Origin: Gordionus sp. m RMFG-2023
Taxonomy: Eukaryota; Nematomorpha; Gordioida; Chordodea; Parachordodidae
DNA length: 64,000 bases
Direction: 5' to 3'
Assembly (NCBI RefSeq): GCF_954871325.1
Contig: NC_088776.1
Location: 20,088,052 to 20,152,051, forward strand
Shown here in pieces: positions 1 to 12,500 of this stretch. How positions within the stretch are numbered: position 1 is the first letter of the stretch; the number at the start of each line of letters is the position of its first letter. Below the pieces are notes generated by a model. That model did no database searches and was not told the origin of the DNA. It saw nothing but the letters and a program-made list of their open reading frames with translations. A program made the translations under genes and the position numbers.

Positions 1-2618
1 AAAACCATAAGTGCCGCCTGTTAATCAAACCACCAGTAATTTACTAAAACATATGAAGGTATATTTTAAATATTAACTTTTTGTTCCTAATTTTTCTCTT
101 TTAGAAAAAATCTCCTTCTATGTTTTAAAACAATTTCATCATTTAATTTTTTTTTATTGAATCAGCAAATATTTAACAATCTATACCAGAATTCACGTTT
201 TAATAACGAACTATTTAAATAGATATTTTTAAAAAAAGTTATATGTTTTTTAAAAATATTAGTTAAAAATATATTCAATATCATTTGTTGATTAGGGTGT
301 TGATTCCATTAATATCTATTAAGGATGTTCCATTTTTTTAAAATATAATTTGATTGTATTTCTTAACATCAAATGTATAAATAAAATGTTTATAACAATT
401 TATATGCAATGTCTTATTGAACGAGTGACCTTTATATTTTTCAAACATCAAAAATTGTAATAATGAATAAAATATTATTATAATTATATTATATGCTATT
501 TAATAAAGTTTCTGGTTATTTTTTTTATGACTTTTAATAAATCCTTAATTTAACTATAAAAGGAATTGTAATTATAATTACTCTAAAAAATCACAAATTA
601 CAGTTTTTAGAAAAGGAATTAACAATAATACCCATCCTTGGATTATAATATAATGGTTGCTTTTATAACCCTACGTTAGACCTATCATAAGGTCCGGTTT
701 GAGAAAAAGACATAATGGACCTAATTTTTTTTTAAAATCGGATTTCGATTATTGAGAAATTTATCCGAGTTATTAATTGGAAGAAATAAAAATCAAAGAA
801 ATCGTATAACATAACGCTAAAAACAATGGAGGTTAATATACCTATCTTTGATAGTTGTAGCTATATTTTCCATTTCGATATCGGCCATTTTAAGCCATTG
901 CTTGGGGTTAGGTTCTAAGGCTAAGTAAGCTACGAGGTCGACAGCAGTGAGCCGAGTCTGGCGACGAGATGATACGAATATTATAGTAGGTTTGGTAGGC
1001 GAATAGGTTCTAATGTAATTTTTTTAATTATAAATTATGATAATTTAAGGACAAAAAAGGTAAAAAAATGAACAAATATCTTTTATACATCAATGGAGTC
1101 ACCAGGGAGAGTACACAGGAAACGTGCCTAAATTTAATTTGAGTATACCTAAAATATTTTACTTTCTATTTAGGCAAAACGTTTCTTGGAGCGTGCCTAA
1201 ATCAAGTGACGTTAACTAGAATTGATAAAATTTTTAGTTAAACAAATCATGCATTAACGCCAAACTTTGACGTTAATAAACAATAATTTATTTATTCAGG
1301 TTCAATTTTTCCCAGTAATTTCCATTCAACAGATATCACTGAAAAATGTTTCAAGTTTATGATGCCTGAAATTAGGTAAAAATCTTATTGGCTAACAATT
1401 TGCAAATAAGGAATTTTCACTAAATAATTTCAACGTGCATAATAATCGAATCTTCCGATGACAATTACTCCCAGAAATAAGAAGTGCAAGAAATGGTTAA
1501 CAAGCGCTTATGAGATTTTATGGCAATATATATTTATTTTCTGTGAATTTATAACATTATCATTAACCTATGTCAATTTTAAGGTACTTAAAGCTTATTT
1601 AGAAAAATGATAAACTGCGAGGTGAACAACCTTCAGGCTAGATCATCTTGAAATATTTATGATGTATTGAACGGAAATTATTAGAAAAAAATTGACGTGT
1701 TAATTTACGCCAAAGTTAAAGATTAGGCCATGATTTGTTAACATATAAATTATATTGTTTATCTGCCCATTTATTTAAATCCCTTTCGTGAATTACTTTA
1801 ACATGTAGAACCTGCATAGAACCTATTTTGTTTACAAATATAGGAATGTTGAAAAAGTATATTTCAAGGAAGGCATAAAAATATTAAGCGCTAAAAGAAA
1901 ATAGATAACCAAATAACTTAATTTTCCAAAGTTTGTCCTTGTCCGAATTAAGCATTTAAAATTAAGATTCGATTCAAAAGATTGAAGAAAATAGTTCCAT
2001 AGGATCGGTCCGAGCAAGGCTCACCCATCGTTTTGTTCAAGTTTTTTTTTAAGAAAAAGAGGCTCATATCTCCAAAATTTATAAAATTACCTATCGTCTT
2101 AAATATATTAATGATTATGTAAACCGAATTTAAAAATTATTCCATAGTGAGAGGGTGCTATGTAACCACGAGATCACACCATCCCCAGACCATCCTAGCT
2201 ACTGACCTTTTACGTTATGAACAACTCCGCAATTAAAAAGAGGGTTCGGTTAACTATTTTAATATTTGATGCTTTTTTGAAACAAAAAAAAATAGGCCCA
2301 AATAATCATAATCACATTTAATTCCTATGCAAGTTGTTTAAAATTTAATAAACATATACATTTTGTATCAACGATATAATAAATATACTTGTTCCACTCC
2401 CTCCCACAATTATAAGCGATAAATGAATTAATAAAAAATATTATTTATTTCCTTAGAGATAATAGTTTTTTGCGGGGAAAAAGATAAAACAAAAACTTTG
2501 ATTATTTTCTCTTTCTTATATCATCATTACATTCCTCATGGGAAATATAATACACTAATTGCAAATTTTTCATTATTACAGGTATTTTATAACTTGCTCA
2601 TTTTATTTTATTGAGTTT

Positions 2619-2867
2619 GTGTTATGGTGCAAAAAATTAACAAAAGAAAAGTAAGAAATTGCGTTTGAGTTTATTATATTTTTACATTAATCTAAAAAAA
2701 TTAAAAAATCTATTATCAAAAATATGTTATATATATATCTTTCATATTAAATACAAATTTGATTAAACAAAAATAAAAAGTACCAAAATATATTACAAAA
2801 ATATTTTAAACAAAAGCAAGGTTACAAGCTAAAATAATCGTAAGTTTTTATCAACATAATAAATAAC
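2619..2867 (-). repeat. LTR copy, inverted and incomplete (fossil)
   Basis: Closely matches the reverse complement of the LTR at 5,172-5,512, for example over AGCAAGGTTACAAGCTAAAA and AATATATTACAAAAATATT. It lacks the sequence corresponding to the first part of the LTR. Orientation is opposite to the polymerase fossil that follows. Confidence 0.8.
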
Positions 2868-2879
2868 AGAGATGTTAAA

Positions 2880-3010
2880 ACAAGTATCTAGATATAAAAA
2901 TGTAGTATCTGTATCTGTATCTAGATAGATTTTTTAGAAAGGTATCTGTATCTAGACATTTTTTTAGAGGTATCTGTATCTGTTTTTAAATACTTTTTAA
3001 GATACATTTT
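2880..3010. repeat. GTATCTGTATCTG-word array, probable hAT subterminal region
   Basis: The words GTATCTG, GTATCTAGA and TATCTGTATCTG recur about eight times. The tail (TATCTGTTTTTAAATACTTT) resembles the array at 58,125-58,261. I read both as subterminal repeats of one hAT lineage; no transposase is visible here. Confidence 0.5.
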
Positions 3011-3424
3011 ATATACCCCTTTTTTATTATATATAAAAATATTTGACTGTAAAATTTATTTTATTTCATATGAGCTTATGAAATAAATAAATAAATATAT
3101 ATATATATTATATATTAATATTTATTAATACTATAATAAAGAATTATATATACATAAAATATTAAAACTTATATATAAAAAATATATAAATATTCATTAA
3201 TTTAAATATTATGTCCGAGTTTATCAATAAACCATACAAATTTTAATATTACAATATGGAAATGGTAAATTTTATTTTGTAACTAAATTTTTAAGTTTAT
3301 ATATTTATTTAGATCTATATCGATGAAGAAGAGGAAGCAACAACAAGTTATTGTTTTACCATGGCCAATTTATAGAGCATATTTTAAAATAATATTTCAA
3401 AACAAAGAAAACAATTCTCTGATG

Positions 3425-4640
3425 GTAAAATGTTTGCCGTGTCTACCTAAAAATACAATAGTGCCATGTCCTTAAGGTTACAAAAATGGAATATAACTCT
3501 GGGGGGTTACGACTTCTACATAAAGTATAAAGCAGGTAAATACAATGTTGTTCCTGATACCTTTCAAGATTACCATAAGAAACTAGTGATGTTATTGAAA
3601 ATGAAATTGAAAACGACTTTGCCGATACACCTATTAATTTTAATAAAATACGTGATGAAACTTACAAAGATTTAGAATTATCTCAAGTTATAAATGACAT
3701 AATGAATATTGAGCCTATAAAAAATAAAATATATGTAAATGGAATTAGAACTTAGCATTATTAAATTATTCCATCAAGTTAAAAAAAACGTACTGCAGAC
3801 ATTACATGAAGGTCATTTGGGAGCAGGTAAAATCAAATCCTTAGCTAAAGATTTTAAGTGGTGGTCTGGTATGAATAATGACATAGAGATGAAAGTTAAA
3901 AACGATTGAAATATTTATCACGACAATCCTAGGAAAAACAAAATCCTTGGGTCTCGGCCAATAAAATAGATTATGCGGGTGCATTTTTCAAAAGAATTGG
4001 TATAGTCGACGTCTACAGTAAATTTCCAATTATAGTTCCTGTTAAGAATATTAAAACTGAAATTACGTTAAAAGAAATTTATAAAACTATTTCGCTATTT
4101 GGTATACCTGATACTATAGTTACAGATAATGCTCTAATTTCACGAATAAAGATTTTGACAAATTTTGCAATGATTACGGCATAAAACATATAATAACATC
4201 CGTGTACCACCAGCAGTCCAATGCCAGGAGGAACGTATGGTGAGGACGTTTAAGGCACATATGAAAAGAAATATTAAGATTGATTTAGATACTTCACTGA
4301 CAAATTCTTATTCAACTACAGAAAACCACCAAATGATACAACAGGAGTTGCACCTTCTAAAAGAATGTTTAATCGTGATATTAAAACTAAATGGGACTTA
4401 TTAAGATAGAAGAAAAGGAAATTAGAGTTGATAAAACGTTGCCATTTAATAGAACTTTTAAAGTAGGGGATTTTGTGTGGTATAAAGTACAAGGAAATGA
4501 TACATGGGACAAAGGGATAATCATATTGAAGGAAAGTGACACCATGTCCCAAGTTAATACAGATAAAGGCATTACAAGGAGACATTTCAGTTAAGAAAAA
4601 GAAAATGCTACAATACATTTATATACCACGACTCTCAACC
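3425..4640 (+). mobile_element. Ty3/gypsy-type LTR retrotransposon polymerase fossil
   Basis: Translations give the end of RNase H (LRLQKWNITLGGYDFYIKYK), the integrase zinc-binding region (LHEGHLGAGKIKSLAKDFKW) near 3,800-3,900, integrase core similarity (IVDVYSKFPIIVPV; LFGIPDTIVTDNA) near 3,990-4,140, and an integrase C-terminal region near 4,390-4,590. It is broken in several places, with upstream gag, protease and reverse transcriptase not recognised. An LTR with a preceding purine tract follows at 5,172. Confidence 0.85.
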
Positions 4641-5171
4641 TAAGAATTCTTTAAAGGAGGGAAGTGTGGACATAAATAAAAATGAAAATGTAACACCAAT
4701 AAGAACTAAGTCAAAACCTAATTATTTAAAAGATTATGTTACTTAAGATATGAAAGTAAAATATAAATAAATAAAATAAAAATTAACACTAAAACGCAAA
4801 AATAAATTAAACATTAAAATATGATATAATAATCTTGCTGAATTATTATTCCAATATCTAATTATTCAATTATTCCAAATTCTATCATTCCGATTATTCA
4901 TATATTCCAATATCCTACTTGATAATAATAATTTTACATCTGATTGATAATAATAACAATTTGAAAATTGCTAATGATAACGACGGAGCACGACGACAAG
5001 CCAACGTACTCAAATAGATATAAACAAACAAAAGCACAACTATAAAACGATGCTAACAAACCAACGTGATTGAATCAAGCCAACGATAACGCATGATGGG
5101 TGCTATTACGATAACAGTTAAAATTACAGACCATTTAAACAACAAGCTCTCACATCTCAGAAGAGGGAGAA

Positions 5172-5512
5172 TGTTAAATAATGGAAATGATTTTTTATAT
5201 TTAAATTTGTATTGATATTTTATGTAACTTTAATTGGTATTATTTGAAAATAACCTTATTTAATATGTTGATGAAAACTTACGATTATTTTAGCTTGTAA
5301 CCTTGCTTTTGTTTAAAATATTTTTGTAATATATTTTGATACTTTTTATTTTTGTTTATTCAAATTTGTATTTAATATGAAAGATATATATATATATATA
5401 CTTTATTTTGATAATAGTTTTTTAGTTTTTTTAGATTAATGTAAAAATATAATAAACTCAACAAACGCAATTTCTTACTTTTGTTTTGTTAACTTTTTGC
5501 ACTATATTAACA
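5172..5512 (+). repeat. LTR of the Ty3/gypsy fossil with preceding polypurine tract
   Basis: Starts TGTTAA and ends TTAACA, the expected TG...CA inverted termini. It is immediately preceded by a purine-rich tract (AAGAGGGAGAA at 5,161-5,171), as expected for a 3' LTR. Length 341 bp. Confidence 0.8.
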
Positions 5513-5790
5513 TTTGAGTTTATTATATTTTTACATTAATCTAAAAAAACTAAAAAATTTATTATCAAAAATAAGGTATATATATATTTTTCATATTAAA
5601 TAGAAATTTGATTAAACAAAAATAAAAAGTATCAAAATATATTACAAAAATATTTTAAACAAAAGCAAGGTTACAAGCTAAAATAATCGTAAGTTTTCAT
5701 CAACATATTAAATAAGGTTATATTCAAATAATACCAATTAAAGTTACATAAAATATCAATACAAATTTAAATATAAAAAATCAACTCATT
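5513..5790 (-). repeat. Second LTR copy in head-to-head orientation (fossil)
   Basis: Nearly the reverse complement of 5,172-5,455, starting directly after the complete LTR and missing the terminal part of U5. Together the two form a large inverted repeat with arms of about 275 bp. Confidence 0.8.
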
Positions 5791-6910
5791 TAATAGTTTG
5801 TATTTAAAAAACCAACTTTTAAATTTATTTATAAAAAAATTAATTTTATAAATTTAAATTTTTCTAATTCTAAATTTTGTTCAGAATTTGATAGAATTAT
5901 ATTTAAAAAAAAACTGGAATGAGGATTTTCAGGCGCGTAGCCAACGGGGAGGGAGTTGCAAAAATTTCTAAAAAAATATAAAAGGTTTCAGAGATTGTGA
6001 AATGCAAAATATTTTATTTCAAAAAGGTTATATACTATTTTAAATTTTAGTAAAAAGTTAAATAATTTTTATATTCCTTGTGCATTAATATTTTTTCCAC
6101 GAAAATTTAAAGCATATTATCTCATATTTTTTTTAAACCTTAAACATTGCTGGATATAAGAAAATTTTATCAAAGAACCATCTAAAATTAATATAAAAAT
6201 ATAACCCAATCCAGTAATTATACTAACTGATTATTTATCTTGACAATCTGATGCACATTGCAAATAAAAATATTCAATAAAATGAAGAATCTAAAAAGAT
6301 AAATAATGAAGAAATATGGTCTTCAGGAGGTTAGTAATCATTAGACAAAATTTGTGCTGAATACAATTTTTAGACTTCTTGTGCTACAAAAAGAAACAGC
6401 TGCAAAAAGCATGCTCGACATGGAGCTTTCGCCTTCAAGCTGTTACAGTAATTTTGGATCTAGAAGAGCCTATTTTGATAGTCTTTGGAGAAATATCAGT
6501 ATGGCCTGAACCAGATATTTCACCTGAAGCTGATACGTTATTAGGCTCAATTGGACAGCCGATTTTTTCTTCTTATTGGAATGTATTAACAAATTATTTA
6601 ATTACATAACAATTTTATGCAATATTTTTCAAATAGATTTTTCTGTAGTCGCACTAATATTATTATATGATTTTGAGATTCGCAAGTCTCGACATACACA
6701 CAATCGTTCTAATTTTAATGTAGACACAATCGAGGATTTCTATAGAATAACCGTTTTTATTCCACTTTTGTATACATTTTTGACTCAAATCAATAACGAT
6801 TTGGATTGATCAAATGGCTCGGTTCAATTTAAAAATACTATTACCTAGAAATCCATTTCAGGATATATTTAATCTTGATATTCCAATTAAATATTTCCAA
6901 TAATTTTATT

Positions 6911-7143
6911 CAGAGACCCATAGAGGTACCATTTGCACGTCCATGTCCGGTTATTTTTTAAATTTTATCCAGCCCTAATTTTTTTAAAATATATTACATT
7001 TATGCTTAATCTTTATAGTTAATAATGGCGATTTAAAATATTCAATTTTAAAATACGGCCCGGCGTGGGTATTTTTTTGAAAGAAAATTTCCCAGCCAGG
7101 GTATCTAAAAAAATTTTTTAAGGCCTGGCCTGGCAGGTTTCTG
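6911..7143. mobile_element. hAT-type MITE, 233 bp
   Basis: Begins CAGAGACCCATAGAGGTACC, nearly the same as the 42,012 hAT end, and finishes GGCAGGTTTCTG. Flanks ATTTTATT and ATTTAATT match at 7 of 8 positions. The GGCCCGG words are mutated. It is a non-autonomous relative of the 42,012-43,899 element nested in the older hAT. Confidence 0.8.
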
Positions 7144-7379
7144 ATTTAATTCGTGGAGTATCTGCAGACCATATCTGAATAATATCAGAATTTAATCTTG
7201 CTATGAAAAGATTGATTTAATAAATAATCCTTTAATCATAATTAATCAAGATTTTATTATATAATCTTTTTCTAAAAATAATTTTCAGAGATTTTTTAAA
7301 ATATATTTTTATTTAATATCAGCTTGACATTTAATTTATAAACAAGTTTGGAATCGAAAAAGAACCGCAAACTTGTAAG

Positions 7380-8290
7380 GGACATATTGGTGGCGTTATC
7401 GACTCTTCATTTTTGTTTTCAAAGCTCATATTTACGTGTAAAACATCCCGAAAAATATTTTTTATAATATTACGATTTGACCGATTTCGACTCAAACCCG
7501 GCCGATGATTAATACTGCATTGCTGATGATATCCATTGAAAAATTTACATTTGCGTTATATGTCGATTTACGTGTAAAACATAATCCCAAAAAATATTGT
7601 GATTTGACCGATAACCAAACTTAAAATCGACCGTTTACTAAATCTTTAATTTTTTCTTTATTATATATCATCAAAAATATTTAAGGCTAAGTCCAAAATA
7701 TCAAAAAAATAACTATATAAAAAAATCAAAAATTATGATTTTTCCATGGATAACGTCAGCAATGCATAATTAAATCATTAAACCGGTTATAAGTCGGTTA
7801 TTGTCACGGTATTTTTAAAATATTTTTTGGGAAAACGTTTCACACGTAATTATAGCGACATAAAACAAAAATGAACATTTTTCAAGTATAATCGAATATT
7901 TACGGTTGAGTTCGGCAATCGTTAAAATCACAATTTAAACTATTTTTTGGAAGTAGATATAGGCATATAAAACAAAAATAATTTTTCCATGGATAATGCC
8001 AGCAATGCAGTATTTAGTTATTGGGTCGGTTATCGGCAAATCACAATATTGTTGGGGATTATCTTTTACAAGTAATAGCGATATATAACAAAAATTAACA
8101 TTTTTTTAATTGATATTACTAGCAATTTTGGTGAATCGAATATAGTAAACGCTAGGTTTAGTCGGCAATCGGTCAAGTCATGTTTTATAAACATTGTTTG
8201 TGATAATGTTATATACGTAAATATAAGCATTGAAAATAAAAATTAAGAGATTTCAATCAATAAGGCCATCAATATATGCCTTATAAGTTT
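7380..8290. repeat. Mosaic of imperfect direct and inverted repeats
   Basis: Phrases such as TTTACGTGTAAAACAT, GATTTGACCGAT, TTTTCCATGGATAA, GCCAGCAATGCA and CATAAAACAAAAAT recur, some as direct and some as inverted copies, at a spacing of roughly 130-250 bp. No coding potential or known family seen. Confidence 0.55.
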
Positions 8291-9569
8291 GCCTTTATTT
8301 TATGATTTCTAAAGTTACTTATAAATTAAACGTCAAAGAAACCTATAATTTTTTTAATTTTTTTTTAGGTTTTCCACACGTATCTATATCCAAATATAAA
8401 AAAAGAGCTAACCAATAATCATTTGAGCTTCCTAATGTGATAATTTCATATTTATGAATTTAACGCCCTCTTTAGGAGATGAATTTATTAAATTTTAAAA
8501 TTAAAAAATAAAATTTGAGTTATAATAGGCTAATAAATATATTTTTTCCCCACTGATCCTAAATAAAAATAGATTTATAATATTAATAGATATTTAATAT
8601 CTAAGTTATATTTAATTTTAAAAAAATGATTAATAAAATATATTTTAAAAAATGTTTCTGAAAATTATTTCAAAAAAAAGATTATATTTATATGATAAAA
8701 TTTTGATTAATATCTTTTTAACAATGGAATGCATTTCAAGAAACGTCATGGAAGCATTGCATAATTTAAAAAAATATATTAATTTTTTCCAAATCAATTA
8801 AAATAACTGTATATTTTGGTATCTCGGAAGTACATCTGAAAATCGAATGAATGGACTAGCTTTACTTATATAGATAGATTTATTAATCCTCAATTAAAAA
8901 ACAGATTATTGAAAAATTGGCGCAATCGCAATGAAGAATAGATTTCCATTTATGAACGATATTTTTATTAACTTTTTAAATCATCATATAAATGTTTGAT
9001 TCTATATTTTATTATGATTTAAATACCGGGTTATGTAGCTGTAATATTTTTTAACAATATTCGCTCTTAATTATTTTGTATTTTCCAATATTTTATTATT
9101 TTTGTTCTAATTGTCATTTTGTAAATATGATTGGTTCTAATAAATTTTTCTGTTCAAAAAAACATTTCAAAATAAAAATATATTATCCCCCCCCCACTCT
9201 ATAGAAAATTCCTGGCTATGCCACTGAGTATTTTTCATAAAACCCGTTTCCAGATATAGCTGTAACATTATATTCCACTGGAAGTAGCATTGAAACTTTG
9301 ATTGAATTAAAAATATTGTAGCAATTAATATAAATGCAATTTGTATGATATAGAACACAATGTAAAATGAATATCTAACAACGGTTTTAGTATTTATATT
9401 TTAAAAAAATTCATGATTATTATTTAAATTTGTCTTAAGTTTAATTTAAAAATTTTGATAAGAGGATTTTTTTTTCTCTTCTCTGAGGAAATTTTTGCCT
9501 GATTGCCATATAAAATATATATAAACTTGTGATTTAAATTACACTTTTTTTAAAAAAGAAGGAACATAC

Positions 9570-12500
9570 TTGATAGCTTGATAGGTGGGTTTATTCATAG
9601 TAGCCATCCGGGGACAATAGTGTTTGCCAGGAAATCCAGAGATATGAGCTTCCAATGGTACAGGTCTAACGGATGGTCTAAAATTGAAAAGCCCAACTTT
9701 TTCAATACCTTTTAATATATATGATTTCTATCATTTCTAAAATTACAATAATGCAAAAAAAATAATAAATACTTACATCATAAAACTATATTTATTTTTT
9801 GTTAATGCTTCCTTCAGAAACTTAGATTTAGAGAGAAATTAAGACAAGGTGCATGTTTAAGAATAAATACATGGTAAAAAAAATCATTATAAACGGTTCC
9901 AGAATTAATCAGGATATATGTTTACTTATGGTTAACGATGCAGATAAGCACCAGACTAGATTTCTATATAGGATTATTTTTTTTGGTTGTATTTTTTAAA
10001 ATATAATATTTGGGCATTAATCAATATAATTTGAAAAAATTTGGCATTTATATTAACCAGAAAATTCTTGTAACAGGTAAACCAGCCCTTAGTATTGAAC
10101 CAACACAGACTTACAGAAAGAATTAGAAAAACAGATCAGAGCGACCTAAACTTTGGAATTGGATAGTTTTTCTTGTGGAAATTTTTAATTAACCAAACCA
10201 CCCAAACCAAATTTGAAAATTAATATAACACGCTTTTCTATTCATCAGCAAATAATGGTCTTAATTGCTTAAAATTATATTATAAATTTTAGTATACAAA
10301 TCTTTTTTTTAAAGGGAAAAAAATGATAAATATAATGTTTGAGTTTTAAAATTATTACCCAACCAATTCGCAAGGTCATTGGGATTAGCTAATGCAGTAG
10401 ATAGCCCCACGATTCTTACGGGCATATGGGTGTGAGATGATATATAATTCGTCCTAGAGACTAAGGCTTCAAGAACTGGGCCTCTAGAATTCCCTAGCAT
10501 ATGTATTTCATCAATCACCTTTGCGTTTGTTTGCGTAAGAAAAAAGTTATAAATGTTTACTTTACAGACTTTTTTTTTGTAGAATAATATAAAAATGAGG
10601 TAAATAATTAATAAGTTACAATTAAGAGCTTTCTTAAAATTCCAGATATTTTTTCAGACATAATGATTTTTTTAAATGTCATCTTTCAATATGTTTGAAA
10701 AAGAATACGTGAATAAAAAAAGCAAAAGAGTTATATGAATGAAAGAATTTATAAAAAAGACTCGTTTTGGGGATAAAACGAGCTCCGAAACAGAAAATAA
10801 ACAATTACTCATATCATGCGTTGCTGCACATAACCTATATACCAGCCATAATATAAATTTTGATAATTTTAAATTATTCTCCCAAAATTTCAATTATTTC
10901 TTTAAACTAATAGGAGAATCAATCAAAATTATAAAAAGATCGAATAATTATAATAAAGAAGATGTTTTATCGTTTACCAAATATATGAAACGCTCTAATT
11001 AGTTATTTTAATTTATAATTTTATATAATCAAATATATTACTTTATTTTATTAATTTATTTAATAAATTAAATTTACCCTCCCCCCTTCTCCTTCATAGT
11101 TAGCGCAATTTCGCTGCGAATTATACAAAATACACTGTATTTTTGTATTTTCCGCATTAACGCGCTAACGAAAGGACCCTGCATTAGTTCGCACGAATTA
11201 GTGGCGAAGTATACATGTGAATGTAGGGGTATGGCAACAAAATTCATTTATGCTGCAATCAATAGTCTTTATATATAAATATTGATATATTAATTATTTC
11301 TATATGATGCTCATTTATAAAACAGATTCATTTGGTATTATTAGTATTTTTATAAACGTATTATATTGCAAATAAAGAATAGGCATACCGTTTTTATGAC
11401 ATTTAAAAAAAGAAGAAAAAAATGTGATCAGAATTTTACTGGACAAAAAAAAGTTCTGGTTCCGATCTTGAATATTTAAAAAATATTAAACGCGTTTTGT
11501 TCAAGCGTTATGTCATTTAACGTAGCGTTATTAATAAAATCAGGCCAATAAATAAGTATAATTCATAATTATAGATATGATGAATGATAAAGCTCAGATA
11601 AAATTTGAAAAACATATATTGCGACGTATTTTTCAATAATTATAAACGCTATATGAAGAATCCGCTGTGATTTCGACAGCGTTAAATAAGGTAGCTTGAA
11701 CATAACGCGTTTACTAAAAATGAGGCCTTAGTCACGGAATAAATACTTTTTATTTTTCAAATACATTTTTACTTACTATTAAATTGACTCGCTTGACGTA
11801 ATTCCTGGTCTGCCAATTTCTGCTTATTCCATCCCACTTTTCGGGGGTCGTTATAATCAGATCCGCGCTAGCTATGGATCGCACGTCGGGTGTATGGTCG
11901 CCAGTTAGTTCCACTATTTTTATACAATCTTTTAAACGTAAGTAAGAAAGATTTTTTTATAAATAATAACTAAAATTAGGATATATATAGAAATCAATAA
12001 CATAATAAGACCAACAATAATAGCATAGCAGGAAAATTTATGAATCTTATCTAAATATAAAAGATTATTATAATTTTTATTTTGGAATATTAAAAAAAAA
12101 TTAAACACATTGATTTCAAATCAATTCCCGAAAACACAATAAATTAATTACAGAAAGAGATAGATAAGCAATTTTATGGAGATATAGTGTTTTATATATA
12201 TTCATTTTGATAATACAATATTTACTTATAAACCATATTTTCATATAATTTTACCTTCTTCCAGACTAGTAGACGAGGTCGACGGGAATTCGTTGAATTT
12301 CCTGGTGTCCAGTTCAAAGGTTTGGCAAGATAAACATTTTTTAGGAATTTTCGCGAATCTAACGGACCAATCTTTCACCCTTTCTTTGACTAAGGCTTTG
12401 AGCGGGGCTATATAGACCGCCTTATGGCCCGGGTATTCTCTCCATAATCTGTTGTAACCATTAAAAAATTATTTTTTGAAAGAGTTTAGGATTAGATTAA

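Larger units (their letters stand above)
5930..9226 (+). mobile_element. Decayed hAT transposon with TTF/ZMYM-type transposase remains
   Basis: Termini CAGGCGCGTAGCC and, reversed, CAGTGGCATAGCC, flanked by AGGATTTT (5,922-5,929) and AGTATTTT (9,227-9,234), 7 of 8 matching. The plus strand retains transposase pieces: WPEPDISPEADTLLGSIGQP (about 6,500-6,560), NVDTIEDFYRITVFIPLL (about 6,715-6,770, like the DTPEEYYRR.IFIPFLD motif of this hAT branch) and TSENRMNGLALL (about 8,830-8,865, the C-terminal SxERLNGLALLxIH motif). Stops and missing segments show it is dead. A MITE (6,911-7,143) and a mosaic repeat block (7,380-8,290) sit inside it. Confidence 0.75.

Noticed and set aside
10672-10893. 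Minus-strand 73-codon frame
   Set aside because: Shadow of the plus-strand frame at 10,739 and low-complexity intron.
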